Below the pieces are notes generated by a model. The model worked only from the letters and a program-made list of their open reading frames with translations, did no database searches and had not been told where the DNA came from. The position numbers were made by a program, and so were the translations under genes. A DNA stretch of 64,000 nucleotides from an uncultured Alphaproteobacteria bacterium (GTDB taxonomy: Bacteria; Pseudomonadota; Alphaproteobacteria; Micropepsales; Micropepsaceae), in contig CADEFU010000001.1 of assembly GCA_902826695.1 (NCBI GenBank), forward strand, positions 1 to 64,000, in the 5' to 3' direction. Numbering within the stretch: position 1 is the first letter of the stretch; each line of letters opens with the position of its first letter. This document shows, in pieces, positions 7,627 through 15,682 of the stretch.

Positions 7627-7962
7627 CTAGTGGCGCATGAATGCCGGCTGGCGTCCGGTCAGTGCGACGTGGATCGACGCGATCACGTAGAGGATCGCGG
7701 TCAGCACGACGATGCGGGAAAACAGGAACATGAAAGCCATCGTCACCGTGTGATCGGTGATGATGGCGCCGGCGAGGATGTCGACGGTGTCGCTGCCTCG
7801 CGCGCCCACGAGGTCCAAGAGCCACTGGCGCGTGCCGCGTGCGCTGTTGATGACGTCGGCCAAAAGCTCGGGCCAATAGACCAGCGACAAGAGGATGAGC
7901 GTCCACGCGATGATGACGCTCACAACGCTGCGCCAGGTCTGTGCCAACAAGCTCACTAACAT
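7627..7962 (-). CDS. Small membrane protein, two segments
   Basis: The 111-residue product has hydrophobic segments near residues 13-30 and 73-100 and a short basic C-terminus. The frame is open much further upstream (to 8187), but the ATG at 7962 is preceded by GGTGGAG with seven bases of spacing and gives a normal membrane-protein start, while the upstream part reads like non-coding sequence. No family is recognised. It is divergent from the membrane gene at 8187. Confidence 0.6.
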   Translation of the reverse strand: MLVSLLAQTWRSVVSVIIAWTLILLSLVYWPELLADVINSARGTRQWLLDLVGARGSDTVDILAGAIITDHTVTMAFMFLFSRIVVLTAILYVIASIHVALTGRQPAFMRH

Positions 7963-8186
7963 GGGATCGCTCCACCAAAGAGAAAGGTCGAGCCCCTCGC
8001 TCGACGCCGGATCGTGCGGGCGGGGGGCGGTTAAAGTCAACGCGCTTGCCCAAAGTGTTGATTCCCTGCGGCTATTCTGCGGCGTCACGGCTTGAATGTC
8101 GGTGGGCGGGCAAGCGCGGAGCACACAATAGTGTCGTCGCGGGTCGGGCCGCTTGTGGCAAGCTCTTGGATTGAAGGAAGGCGACA

Positions 8187-8582
8187 ATGCAGGAAGCGGC
8201 TAAAGCGGGCGTTGCCTATTTCGCGATCGCGTTTGCGATTGCTTTTGTGCTGGGGGCGCTGCGCGTTTTGTTCGTGGCGCCGCGCGTCGGCGAGTTCGCC
8301 GCCGTGTTGATCGAGGTGCCGATCATGCTCACGGTCTCGTGGCTGGTGTGCGGTTGGGTTTTGAACCGGATCGCGGTGCCGGCTTCGATCGGCGCGCGCC
8401 TGGCGATGGGCGCCGTGGCGTTTGCGCTGCTGATGGCTGCGGAGTTTGCGCTCGGCATCTACGGCTTTGGAAACACCGCCGGTGAGATTGTTTCCTCCTT
8501 CGCCCGGTTACCGGCGCAATTGGGACTCGCGGGACAGGTGGGGTTCGCGCTGATGCCCGTTCTCCGCTTGATCGTGCGTTAG
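8187..8582 (+). CDS. Membrane protein of unknown function, 131 residues
   Basis: The protein is almost entirely hydrophobic, with about four membrane segments and short loops. A strong ribosome binding site (GAAGGAAGG) precedes the ATG. It resembles small uncharacterised integral membrane proteins common in alphaproteobacteria. No substrate or partner can be named. Its stop lies 16 bases from the end of the convergent VIT-type gene. Confidence 0.75.
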   Translation: MQEAAKAGVAYFAIAFAIAFVLGALRVLFVAPRVGEFAAVLIEVPIMLTVSWLVCGWVLNRIAVPASIGARLAMGAVAFALLMAAEFALGIYGFGNTAGEIVSSFARLPAQLGLAGQVGFALMPVLRLIVR

Positions 8583-8598
8583 GCGTGCAGTGAGCGGC

Positions 8599-9300
8599 CT
8601 AGACGACGGTACCGAACAGCTTGCCGATGCCCGCGGTAAGTGCCATGGCAAGCGCGCCCCAAAAGGTGACGCGCGCGGTCGCGCGCCAGACGTCGGCGCC
8701 GCCCGCTTTCGCGCCGATCGCGCCGAGCAGCGCGAGGAAGCCCAGCGATGCCGCCGAAACCAACGGCACGAGCAGGTTGGCGGGCGAGACGACGACCATC
8801 AGCAGCGGCATCGCGGCGCCGACGGCGAATGTCGCGGCCGACGTCAGCGCCGCTTGGATCGGGCGTGCCGTGGTCATATCGGAAATGCCGAGTTCTTCGC
8901 GCGCGTGCGCGGCCAACGCGCCCTTCGCCATCAGCTGTTCCGCCACCTGCCGCGCCAACGCCGGCTCGACGCCGCGCGCGGCATAGATTTTTGCGAGTTC
9001 GTCGAGCTCGAACTCCGGGTCATTGGCAAGCTCCGCCCGTTCGCGCGCGAGGTCGGCTTGCTCGGTGTCGGATTGCGAGCTGACGGAGACGTACTCGCCG
9101 GCGGCCATCGACATCGCGCCGGCGACAAGCCCCGCGACGCCCGCGATCAAGACGTCGCTTTGCGTGGCCGCGGCCGCCGCCACCCCCACGATCAGGCTTG
9201 CCGTCGAGACGATGCCGTCGTTCGCGCCCAGCACGGCGGCGCGCAGCCAACCGATGCGGCTGACCAGATGTTGTTCCGTGTGAACGCGCAAGCGGCTCAT
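8599..9300 (-). CDS. VIT1/CCC1-family iron/manganese transporter
   Basis: The 233-residue protein belongs to the VIT1/CCC1 family, whose members move iron or manganese across membranes in exchange for protons. The N-terminal signature (GWLRAAVLGANDGIVSTASL), followed by VAGLVAGAMSMAAGEYVSVSSQ, is characteristic. A charged glutamate-rich stretch at about residues 82-130 fits the cytosolic metal-binding helices of the family, and two or three hydrophobic segments follow. The length is typical of the bacterial form. In bacteria the role is presumably metal detoxification or export. There is no visible metal regulator next to it. Confidence 0.88.
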   Translation of the reverse strand: MSRLRVHTEQHLVSRIGWLRAAVLGANDGIVSTASLIVGVAAAAATQSDVLIAGVAGLVAGAMSMAAGEYVSVSSQSDTEQADLARERAELANDPEFELDELAKIYAARGVEPALARQVAEQLMAKGALAAHAREELGISDMTTARPIQAALTSAATFAVGAAMPLLMVVVSPANLLVPLVSAASLGFLALLGAIGAKAGGADVWRATARVTFWGALAMALTAGIGKLFGTVV

Positions 9301-9347
9301 GAGATTTGCACCGGTCGAAGAGGGAAGGGCAGGTGCTTACTACGCCC

Positions 9348-9737
9348 TCACACCTGCCGTGGCAACGCGTGCGTGCGGCTGCGTATTTGAGCGAGCGTCG
9401 AGAAGATGGCGCCGACGATCCAAAGTACCGGGCCGAGTGCGCCAGGCCACGGTGGCAGGTAGCCCGGAACCAGTATGAAGACGATGAAGCCCAGATCGGC
9501 GGCGGAGATCGTGACGAGGTTGATCCAGTAGCCGGCGTTGCTGTTGCGCCAGTTCATTGTCACGGCAACGACTGTCGCGACGAGGGCGAAGATTGCGAGG
9601 CTCCAGGCATTTTGCAGAAGCCGGCCCTGAATGTCGCCGGCATCGACGTCAAAGGCGCGCCGCGCGGCTTCAGACGCCGCGAGCATGTGTAGGGCTCCCC
9701 AGAGCATATAGGCGAGCGCTCCGATCTTGTGCAGCAT
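9348..9737 (-). CDS. Membrane protein of unknown function, 129 residues
   Basis: Four hydrophobic segments fill most of this small protein (around residues 5-22, 44-62, 68-90 and 100-118). AGGAGACAC precedes the ATG at good distance. The N-terminus (MLHKIGALAYMLWGALHMLAA) resembles other small uncharacterised membrane proteins of proteobacteria. Function unknown. Confidence 0.72.
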   Translation of the reverse strand: MLHKIGALAYMLWGALHMLAASEAARRAFDVDAGDIQGRLLQNAWSLAIFALVATVVAVTMNWRNSNAGYWINLVTISAADLGFIVFILVPGYLPPWPGALGPVLWIVGAIFSTLAQIRSRTHALPRQV

Positions 9738-9856
9738 GTATTGTGTCTCCTGGACGAGGTCTTACGGTGCAGGTGGCGCGGCGCTTCCGTGCTGCATTCT
9801 CTGGCCGAAATCGCATTTCGGAGCAATGCCGATGCGAAATCGGCGGGCTAGGTTCT

Positions 9857-9907
9857 GCCGGGAATAGGTATGCTGTCACCCAATTCAGCTGTCACCCAAT
9901 TTAGGAT
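9857..9907. repeat. Second-family repeat, doubled copy
   Basis: GGGAATAGGTATGCTGTCACC is followed by CAATTCAGCTGTCACCCAATTT, so the GCTGTCACCCAATT half occurs twice. It lies just behind the stop codon of the 87-residue gene. Confidence 0.65.
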
Positions 9908-9913
9908 TTCGCT

Positions 9914-10177
9914 CTATCCGCCACGGCGCTTCACCTTTCGCCTTTCCCGCACGGACTCGCGCGTCTTATCCGACACCGGCGCACTGAGCAGGCCCACCAG
10001 CGTGTCGGCGAGGTTGTTGAAGAACATGTCGGCTTGGGGGCCGCGAAAGGCGTCCGCCCGGCGCGCTTGATGCACCATGGACGCCGCCAGGTAGCGCAGC
10101 GCGCCATCGAGACGGAGAAGGAAGATGCCGTCGTCCAAGTCGCTCAGCCGGCTACGCAAGAGGGCTGCGATCCTCAA
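9914..10177 (-). CDS. Small unknown protein, probably a gene fragment
   Basis: The frame codes for 87 residues with a plausible protein sequence (LDDGIFLLRLDGALRYLAASM, ADMFFNNLADTLVGLL) and a basic tail. The only in-frame start is a TTG at 10177, and palindromic repeat copy G begins 23 bases further upstream, so the gene may be a truncated 3' part. No family recognised. Confidence 0.45.
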   Translation of the reverse strand: MRIAALLRSRLSDLDDGIFLLRLDGALRYLAASMVHQARRADAFRGPQADMFFNNLADTLVGLLSAPVSDKTRESVRERRKVKRRGG

Positions 10178-10199
10178 CGACCCCGAGCTGCATTGAAGA

Positions 10200-10279
10200 A
10201 ATTAGGGGACATGTAACAAATTCAAGATCTAGAACTCGAGTTCGTCACGTGTCCCCCGATTTCTGTCCCCCGATTTCTG
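10200..10279. repeat. Palindromic repeat, family 1, copy G
   Basis: The left arm GGGGACATGTAACAAATTC and the right arm GAGTTCGTCACGTGTCCCCC frame a short spacer. CCCCCGATTTCTGT is repeated once more at the right, as in copy B. It lies about 40 bases after the stop of the PQQ dehydrogenase gene and marks the right border of the island. Confidence 0.75.
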
Positions 10280-10317
10280 ATGAGCGTGGGCGAGTTTGTG
10301 GGCGGTCGCTTGCGCTT

Positions 10318-12408
10318 TCATGACGCCTGAGTTTTGGGAGCCGTGATCGGGCACGACCGCCGACGCAAGCGCCAGATGCCCCCTCCCAAAGCAGAAGCGA
10401 TGACGAGAGCGAGCGCGGTCCAGCCGCGTCCGCCGGGGCGATCGATCGTTCGCGACCACAGGCTTGGCCCTGGTTCGTCCGATCGGGGCAAGCGGAACGC
10501 GACGATTGTGTCGTTCGGCGCGACGATACCGGCGTCGGGGTAGCCGCCGGCGGCGATAACGACGAACTGCTCGCCTTTCCATTCATACGTCATCGGCGTT
10601 GCCTGCGCGGTTGCGGGCAGGCGGCCCTGCCACAGTTCGCGCCCGTCGCGCGCGTCGAAAGCGCGAAGGTATCGATCCATCGCTGCGCCAATGAATACGA
10701 CGCCGCTCTTGGTGATCACGGGGCCGCCCAAGTTCGGTGTGCCCCACGCGAATGCCAACAGGCCGCCGGTGTATTCCTCGATCGTACCGAGCGTCGTCTC
10801 CCACAGAATCTTGCCCGCCTTGAGGTCGACGGCGGCGATGACGCCCCAAGGCGGTGGATTGCACGGCAACGGTACCGGCGATCCCAGCAGAGGGTCGCGG
10901 ATCATGCCAAAGGCCGTTCCGGTTTGCGGCGACACTTCGCGGTTTGGGAATTCCTTGTCCAGCCGCTCGAATTCTTCGGTCTTAAAGAGCGTGATGAGAT
11001 GGGCGATCCGCGACGTGTTGGCGATGAGGATCTGGCGCTCGGGGTCGAAGGCGACGCCGCCCCAGTTGATGCCGCCGCCGGTGAACGGAAATAGGATCGT
11101 TCCCTGCTCGGACGGCGGTGTGTAGAGCCCCTCGCTTCGCACCCTTCCGATGTGCGCACTGCAATTCCATCGGTCCAGTGGCGTCAGTCCGAACGCGTCC
11201 TCGGGCACCAGCTTGTCGGGGACGAGCGGCGGCACGAGCGCGGGAAAAGGCTGTGTCGGCGACAAGATCTCACCGGCGACGGCACCTTGCGGAACGGGCC
11301 GCTCTTCGACGGGAAGCACAGGCGCGCCAGTATCGCGATCCAACACGAAGACGAGACCTTGCTTCGTGCCTTGGATCACGACATCGCGTGGCCCGTCGGC
11401 GAGCGCTAGAGTTGCCAGGGTCGGTTGCGCTGGCAGGTCGTAGTCCCAAACATCGTGATGCACGATCTGATAGGCCCAGCGCACCGCTCCAGACGCAGCT
11501 TCGACCGCGACCACCGAATTGGCGTGACGGTTGTCGCCGGGACGCAGGCCGCCAAAGAAGTCCGGACTCGGGCTCGACGTCGGCATGAATACGAGACCTC
11601 GCGCCTCGTCAACCGACATCGGGGCCCAGACGTTGGCGTGACCTGTGTTCTTCCAACTCTCGCCCCATGTCGCCGCGCGCGGATCGCGGGGGTCGCGCGG
11701 GATCGGATCGAACGTCCATTTGATCTTGCCGCTGCGTGCGTCGAACGCATGTACGGTGCCGAAGGGTGCCGCCGCCCGCTGATTGTCGGCGATGGCGGAC
11801 CCGACGATGACGACGCCGGAGGTAACGACGGGCGCCGAACTGATTTGATACTCGCCGCGCCACAGTGGCGGCGTCGATGGCGTGATCTTGACTTCGCCAT
11901 GCATGCCGAAGTCGGCGCAGGGCAGACCCGTCTCGGCGTCAATCGCGAACACGCGCGCGTCATTCGTCCCGGTGAAGACACGCGTGGCGCAGGCGGCGTC
12001 CGGCGGCGACGCCGGATCGGCCCACACCGCGACGCCACGACAGTTGAACCTGTTGCCCAGGTTCTGGGTCACGATCTTCGGGTCGAAGCGCCATTTCTCT
12101 TTTCCCGTTCCGGGATCGATGGCGATCACGGCATTGAACGGCGTGCAGAGATAGAGGCTGTCGCCACGCAAAACCGGTGTCGTTTGAAATTTCATCTGCC
12201 GCAAGATGTGCGGCAGGTGCCTCTCCAACTCTCCCGTGCGATAGGTCCATGCCGGAATCAGCTGATCGACGTTCTCAGGCGTGATCTGCTCGGCCGGCGA
12301 ATAGCGCATGCCGCCGGCGTCGCCGCCATAGTGGCCCCAGCCGGCTTCCGTGGCTGCGGTGCCGGCGAATGCGAGCGCGAAGAGCGCGAGAGCCAACGTT
12401 CGTGTCAT
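10318..12408 (-). CDS. PQQ-dependent dehydrogenase (membrane glucose-dehydrogenase-like)
   Basis: The 696-residue product is a quinoprotein dehydrogenase that would oxidise an alcohol or sugar in the periplasm and pass electrons to the quinone pool. A signal peptide (residues 1-20) precedes WGHYGGDAGGMRYSP, the typical start of the first blade. Repeated tryptophan-docking motifs (GKEKWRFDP, GKIKWTFDP, GKILWETTLG, RDGRELWQG) mark an eight-bladed propeller. The C-terminus has one membrane segment (about 648-672) followed by RLRRR, an unusual anchor position compared with the N-terminal anchor of Gcd-type enzymes. No haem-binding CxxCH was seen. The ATG overlaps the methyltransferase stop as ATGA, so the genes are coupled. 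Substrate unknown. Confidence 0.88.
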   Translation of the reverse strand: MTRTLALALFALAFAGTAATEAGWGHYGGDAGGMRYSPAEQITPENVDQLIPAWTYRTGELERHLPHILRQMKFQTTPVLRGDSLYLCTPFNAVIAIDPGTGKEKWRFDPKIVTQNLGNRFNCRGVAVWADPASPPDAACATRVFTGTNDARVFAIDAETGLPCADFGMHGEVKITPSTPPLWRGEYQISSAPVVTSGVVIVGSAIADNQRAAAPFGTVHAFDARSGKIKWTFDPIPRDPRDPRAATWGESWKNTGHANVWAPMSVDEARGLVFMPTSSPSPDFFGGLRPGDNRHANSVVAVEAASGAVRWAYQIVHHDVWDYDLPAQPTLATLALADGPRDVVIQGTKQGLVFVLDRDTGAPVLPVEERPVPQGAVAGEILSPTQPFPALVPPLVPDKLVPEDAFGLTPLDRWNCSAHIGRVRSEGLYTPPSEQGTILFPFTGGGINWGGVAFDPERQILIANTSRIAHLITLFKTEEFERLDKEFPNREVSPQTGTAFGMIRDPLLGSPVPLPCNPPPWGVIAAVDLKAGKILWETTLGTIEEYTGGLLAFAWGTPNLGGPVITKSGVVFIGAAMDRYLRAFDARDGRELWQGRLPATAQATPMTYEWKGEQFVVIAAGGYPDAGIVAPNDTIVAFRLPRSDEPGPSLWSRTIDRPGGRGWTALALVIASALGGGIWRLRRRSCPITAPKTQAS

Positions 12409-13040
12409 GATACGACTGCCGCAGCGTTTTGTTTTGTCGCAATGGCGAGCACCGGTTCGGCGTCTCGCTCCGCGACCTGGACGGCAAAGCCTGCTCGCAT
12501 GAGAGCCGCAGTCACCTCGCTGCGCGGACGAAAGCGGTAGACTTCCTTGGGGAACGAAGCGACGGTTGTTTTGTCGGCATCGGTGCGAAAGACGAGGGCG
12601 AAGCGCGCGCCGGGCTTTAGTACGCGCGCGATCTCGCGAAACGGCGCGTCCAGGCCCTCCCAGAAGTAGATGACGTGCACGCAAAGCGCTTTGTCGAATG
12701 AGCCGTCGGGGAACGGCAACGCGTCTGCCGGAGCAATTGCGACGTCTACCTTGCGCGCTTTCACGAGAGCACGGTTTCGTGCGACCGCGATCTCGACCAT
12801 GAGTTCGGAGGTATCGGCGCCTGCGACATGTCCTTTCGAGGCGCGCGCCGCAAGGATCTCCAGGCTCCGACCATGGCCGCAACCGACGTCAAGGATGTGG
12901 TCCCGCGGTTGCACGTCGAGAGCATCGATCGCGCGCAAGTTTTCCGACAATGTCTCGCGCGCCATGACGAAGGCGATGAAGCGCCCAAGCATGCCCCGGG
13001 CATTGCGCGCCTGTTCGGCGATGAAGAGAGGTCTGCGCAT
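12405..13040 (-). CDS. Class I SAM-dependent methyltransferase
   Basis: The 211-residue protein carries motif I ILDVGCGHG (about residues 49-57), an acidic residue after the next strand (GADTS), an IAPADALPFPDGSFDKALC motif II/III region and ARVLKPGARF. It is a small-molecule type of the UbiE/Methyltransf_11 kind. I chose the ATG at 13040 because AAGGAG lies seven bases upstream. It sits between the hydroxylase and the PQQ dehydrogenase and overlaps the latter by four bases. It probably modifies the same, unknown, substrate or an intermediate. Confidence 0.85.
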   Translation of the reverse strand: MRRPLFIAEQARNARGMLGRFIAFVMARETLSENLRAIDALDVQPRDHILDVGCGHGRSLEILAARASKGHVAGADTSELMVEIAVARNRALVKARKVDVAIAPADALPFPDGSFDKALCVHVIYFWEGLDAPFREIARVLKPGARFALVFRTDADKTTVASFPKEVYRFRPRSEVTAALMRAGFAVQVAERDAEPVLAIATKQNAAAVVS

Positions 13041-13044
13041 GGTT

Positions 13045-13989
13045 CTACTCCTTTGCCGCTTGCGCAACGCGCCGACGGTTGCGCCACACCAGCACAGGCC
13101 ACAGAAGGGGCGAAGCGAGCTGAGCGAACAGATTCTTCGGAATCGGATCGGGGTCGATGCCGACTTCGTTCAGCGGTTCGTCGAGCGGATGGCGGAAGGT
13201 GCCGAACAGGTGATCAAAGAGCGGCGTCAGCGGCGCGAGATTGCAGGCGCCGCGCGCGTAGTCCTTGCTGTGGTGCAGCCAGTGCGTCTTCTGCGTGACG
13301 ATTAGCGCGTGCACGAAGTGCGGCAGATTCTGCGCGACGTTCGAATGGTTGAGGCTGCCCAGAAAATTCATGAGCGCGGCGATCCACAGCATAACGATAG
13401 TGGGTGCGCCGAGAGCCGCTAGCGGGCCGTAGACGACTAGGGCGCGGATCGTCGCCTCCAAGAAGTGGAGACGCACGCCCTTGAAGACCGTCATGCGGTC
13501 CGGATTATGGTGCAACGCGTGGACGGGCCAGGCGATGCTTGAACCGTGATAGACGCGGTGCTTCCAGTAGTCGGTGAAATCGACGATCACGACGGCGACG
13601 AGCACCTGCGCCCAGATTGGGAATTCTGCGGGCCAGAGACCTAGGTTCCCCTGCGCGGCAAGTGCGCCACCGGCGGCGGCGAAGACTATCAGGAGTGCAC
13701 TGCGGCCGAGGGCGTCGCCAAAGACGTTGCCGAGGCCATGAAGAAGGTCATTGATCGTTTGCCCGTCGTTCGTCCACGTCCAAGCCGACCGATCCGGCAA
13801 GACGAGCTCGAGCGAGGCGATCAACGCCATGTTGGCGATGGTGAGCGCGAGCGATGTGAGCGCGGGGTCGAAGCCGAGCGAGAGTGCGCCGTCGAACGCG
13901 ACGAGCTGGCCTGCGAAGATTGCGGGAAAGGTGAACCAGGCGATGAGGGACTTGAGGGTGGCCAAGGGCGGGTCCTGAACCGGATGCAT
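13045..13989 (-). CDS. Sterol desaturase / fatty-acid hydroxylase family protein
   Basis: The 314-residue integral membrane protein carries the histidine boxes that hold the di-iron centre in this superfamily: HRVYH (144-148), HALHH (157-161) and HWLHH (236-240), with further histidines at 175 and 215-224. It has several membrane segments. Family members hydroxylate or desaturate lipids with oxygen. It is the first gene of a three-gene unit with the methyltransferase and the PQQ dehydrogenase, and an AraC-type regulator lies just upstream on the same strand. The lipid substrate cannot be read from sequence. Confidence 0.88.
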   Translation of the reverse strand: MHPVQDPPLATLKSLIAWFTFPAIFAGQLVAFDGALSLGFDPALTSLALTIANMALIASLELVLPDRSAWTWTNDGQTINDLLHGLGNVFGDALGRSALLIVFAAAGGALAAQGNLGLWPAEFPIWAQVLVAVVIVDFTDYWKHRVYHGSSIAWPVHALHHNPDRMTVFKGVRLHFLEATIRALVVYGPLAALGAPTIVMLWIAALMNFLGSLNHSNVAQNLPHFVHALIVTQKTHWLHHSKDYARGACNLAPLTPLFDHLFGTFRHPLDEPLNEVGIDPDPIPKNLFAQLASPLLWPVLVWRNRRRVAQAAKE

Positions 13990-14047
13990 TTCCGGGATCG
14001 GAGCCTGCCGAAGCGCGCGGCCGCTGGCTCGCTGCCGCCGAAACGAG

Positions 14048-14085
14048 GCTAGCCAATTTCGAAATCAGCTAGCCGATTCCGAAAT
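14048..14085. promoter_or_regulatory. Two 18-bp direct repeats, candidate AraC-type operator
   Basis: GCTAGCCAATTTCGAAAT (14048-14065) is repeated as GCTAGCCGATTCCGAAAT (14068-14085), a 20-bp period with two mismatches. The pair lies about 60 bases upstream of the hydroxylase ATG and just after the stop of the AraC-family gene. Two direct half-sites about two helical turns apart are the usual binding pattern of AraC-family activators, so this is a good operator candidate for the three-gene unit. No -35/-10 pair was assigned. Confidence 0.5.
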
Positions 14086-14097
14086 TTCTTCGAGGAA

Positions 14098-15192
14098 TCA
14101 GGTGGCTAGCGCTTGGTTGCAGCTGGCTGCGCTCGACGTCGATGCGAGAGCTTTCGCGCGGAATTCGGAGGGGGTGAGACCCGTCTCGGATTTGAACGCG
14201 CGGTTGAACGGGCCCAGCGACTGGAAGCCCGCGTCCAACGCGATGGTCGATACCGGCACCTCGCGCTGGCTTGGGTCCGCGAGCCCTTGCTTGGCGTCGG
14301 CGAGCCGCCACTGGTTGAGGAACGCTGCAAAGTTGCGGTGACCGAGATGTTGGTTGATCAGCCGCCGTAGCTTGTACTCGGGTACCCCGACCTTAAGTGC
14401 GAGGCTTGCAATCGAGAGGCCCTCTTCACGATAGGCGCGCTCGATCCGCATCAGCTGGTCGAGCCGTTCGGCGGTCTTGGTGTCCTCGCTGTTCGACAGG
14501 CGTGCGCCCGTCGCCGTGGTGGCAACGGGTTGCGGCTTGCCTGCGGCTGCGAAGAGCTCCGGATCCGCCTGCGCCAAGGCACCCAAACTCGCAAGCCCCA
14601 AGAGCAGGAGCACTGCAGCCGCGAGCGGTGACAAAAAGGCGGCAGGGCCCATGAAGATCTCAGCGATCTGTACCGACAGCACAGCGACGGCGTAGATTCC
14701 CCCGGCAGCCAGAATGGGTCCGCGCAGCCTCCGGCGCGATTCGACCAAGTCGTTGCGCCATCCGCTCCAGATGACGAAGAGCACGTGCACCATGAAAGCT
14801 GCGCCGACAAGGTGTTGTGCCAGGAGACTCGCGTCGGCCGTCGTGCCGGTCGTCAGGAGCTTCGCGATGCCAAGCGTGAGTAGCAGCGCTGCTGGCGCGA
14901 CGCGAATTGGTTCGAGTCGCGGGCGGTCGCCGAACAGTTCGGTGGCGAACGCCCAAAAGAGCCCCGCGCCCATCACCGAAAGCGCCCAAACGAACGGCCA
15001 TGCCGGACCGAGAACGGATTCGATGATCTGGTTCTGCGTGAGATTGTGCGACGCCGCCGCAAGACAGAACAAGATGCCGGTGACCCGAGCCGGTGTGAAC
15101 GGTGCCCGCGCTATGACGATCGCAAGACCGGTCATGGTACCGACGGCCGCGCCGCGGGTCAGAATTTCGAGGATCGGCGTCTCCAGCGACAT
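14098..15192 (-). CDS. AraC-family regulator with N-terminal membrane domain
   Basis: The N-terminal ~220 residues hold six or seven membrane segments. After a linker, the C-terminal ~110 residues form an AraC-type double helix-turn-helix (KVGVPEYKLRRLINQHLGHRNF, then FQSLGPFNRAFKSETGLTPSEFR, the classical second helix-turn-helix signature). The layout suggests a membrane-bound sensor whose cytoplasmic domain binds DNA. It is encoded just upstream of the hydroxylase/methyltransferase/PQQ-dehydrogenase unit and probably controls it. I chose the ATG at 15192; a GTG-type extension to 15222 is possible. Confidence 0.85.
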   Translation of the reverse strand: MSLETPILEILTRGAAVGTMTGLAIVIARAPFTPARVTGILFCLAAASHNLTQNQIIESVLGPAWPFVWALSVMGAGLFWAFATELFGDRPRLEPIRVAPAALLLTLGIAKLLTTGTTADASLLAQHLVGAAFMVHVLFVIWSGWRNDLVESRRRLRGPILAAGGIYAVAVLSVQIAEIFMGPAAFLSPLAAAVLLLLGLASLGALAQADPELFAAAGKPQPVATTATGARLSNSEDTKTAERLDQLMRIERAYREEGLSIASLALKVGVPEYKLRRLINQHLGHRNFAAFLNQWRLADAKQGLADPSQREVPVSTIALDAGFQSLGPFNRAFKSETGLTPSEFRAKALASTSSAASCNQALAT

Positions 15193-15682
15193 GCAGGCGG
15201 TGCTCTGTGTTGGCGAATCCAATGCTACACGGGTTTGGCCGCAAGTGGACTGCGCAACCTTGGTTTATCTCTTGGGGTGCAATGTTGTCAGCTACATTGT
15301 CGGCGACGAACTTTGCGAGGTATTGCGCCGCAACGCATACATCTCGGCACGGCAGGCAGCCGTCATGCAGGCGAGGACCCACCTTCGCCAAGGCTTCGGC
15401 GGGCACTGCGCCCGCGGTCCCAGGGATGGCGTTACTTTGTCGGAGTGTGCGCTCTTCGATTGAATGCCGCTCACAGCGGACCTTCTGCGCGTGATTTGAA
15501 GGTGACTGCGGTTCAATTCCGGGGACATATCATCCCATTGGTTAACGGCAGCGGCTCGATTTCACAAAATCAGTCACCCAAGCGACATCAAAACGTCACC
15601 GGCGAGGTGCAAGCAGAGGCTGCCGGATTGAGATCGATTCGGGTGGTACCGGGTCGCGGTCCGTAGCGTTGGGGCGGGCGAG
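15193..15682. other. Intergenic region with a half repeat and a GC-rich hairpin
   Basis: No gene is supported between the divergent AraC regulator and the phosphoesterase. Around 15384-15412 the sequence TTCGCCAAGGCTTCGGCGGG can form a small hairpin. A family 1 half repeat lies at 15513-15536. The promoters of both divergent genes must lie here, but I could not assign boxes. Confidence 0.4.
15513..15536. repeat. Possible half copy of palindromic repeat, family 1, copy H
   Basis: CAATTCCGGGGACATATCAT matches the left arm with several changes and has no right arm. It is the only copy seen outside the guaA-linked island. Confidence 0.4.

Noticed and set aside
700-10300. Integrase-type island at the guaA 3' end
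   Set aside because: guaA is a known integration hot spot, but I found no second copy of its last bases as an attachment site and no integrase gene, so a classical integrative element is not supported.
10318-12408. Quinohaemoprotein alcohol dehydrogenase
   Set aside because: No CxxCH haem motif and no cytochrome domain are present; the C-terminus is a membrane segment.
12409-12882. Upstream extension of the PQQ dehydrogenase frame
   Set aside because: The extension lies inside the methyltransferase gene in another frame. The natural start is the ATG at 12408, with a signal peptide and ATGA overlap.
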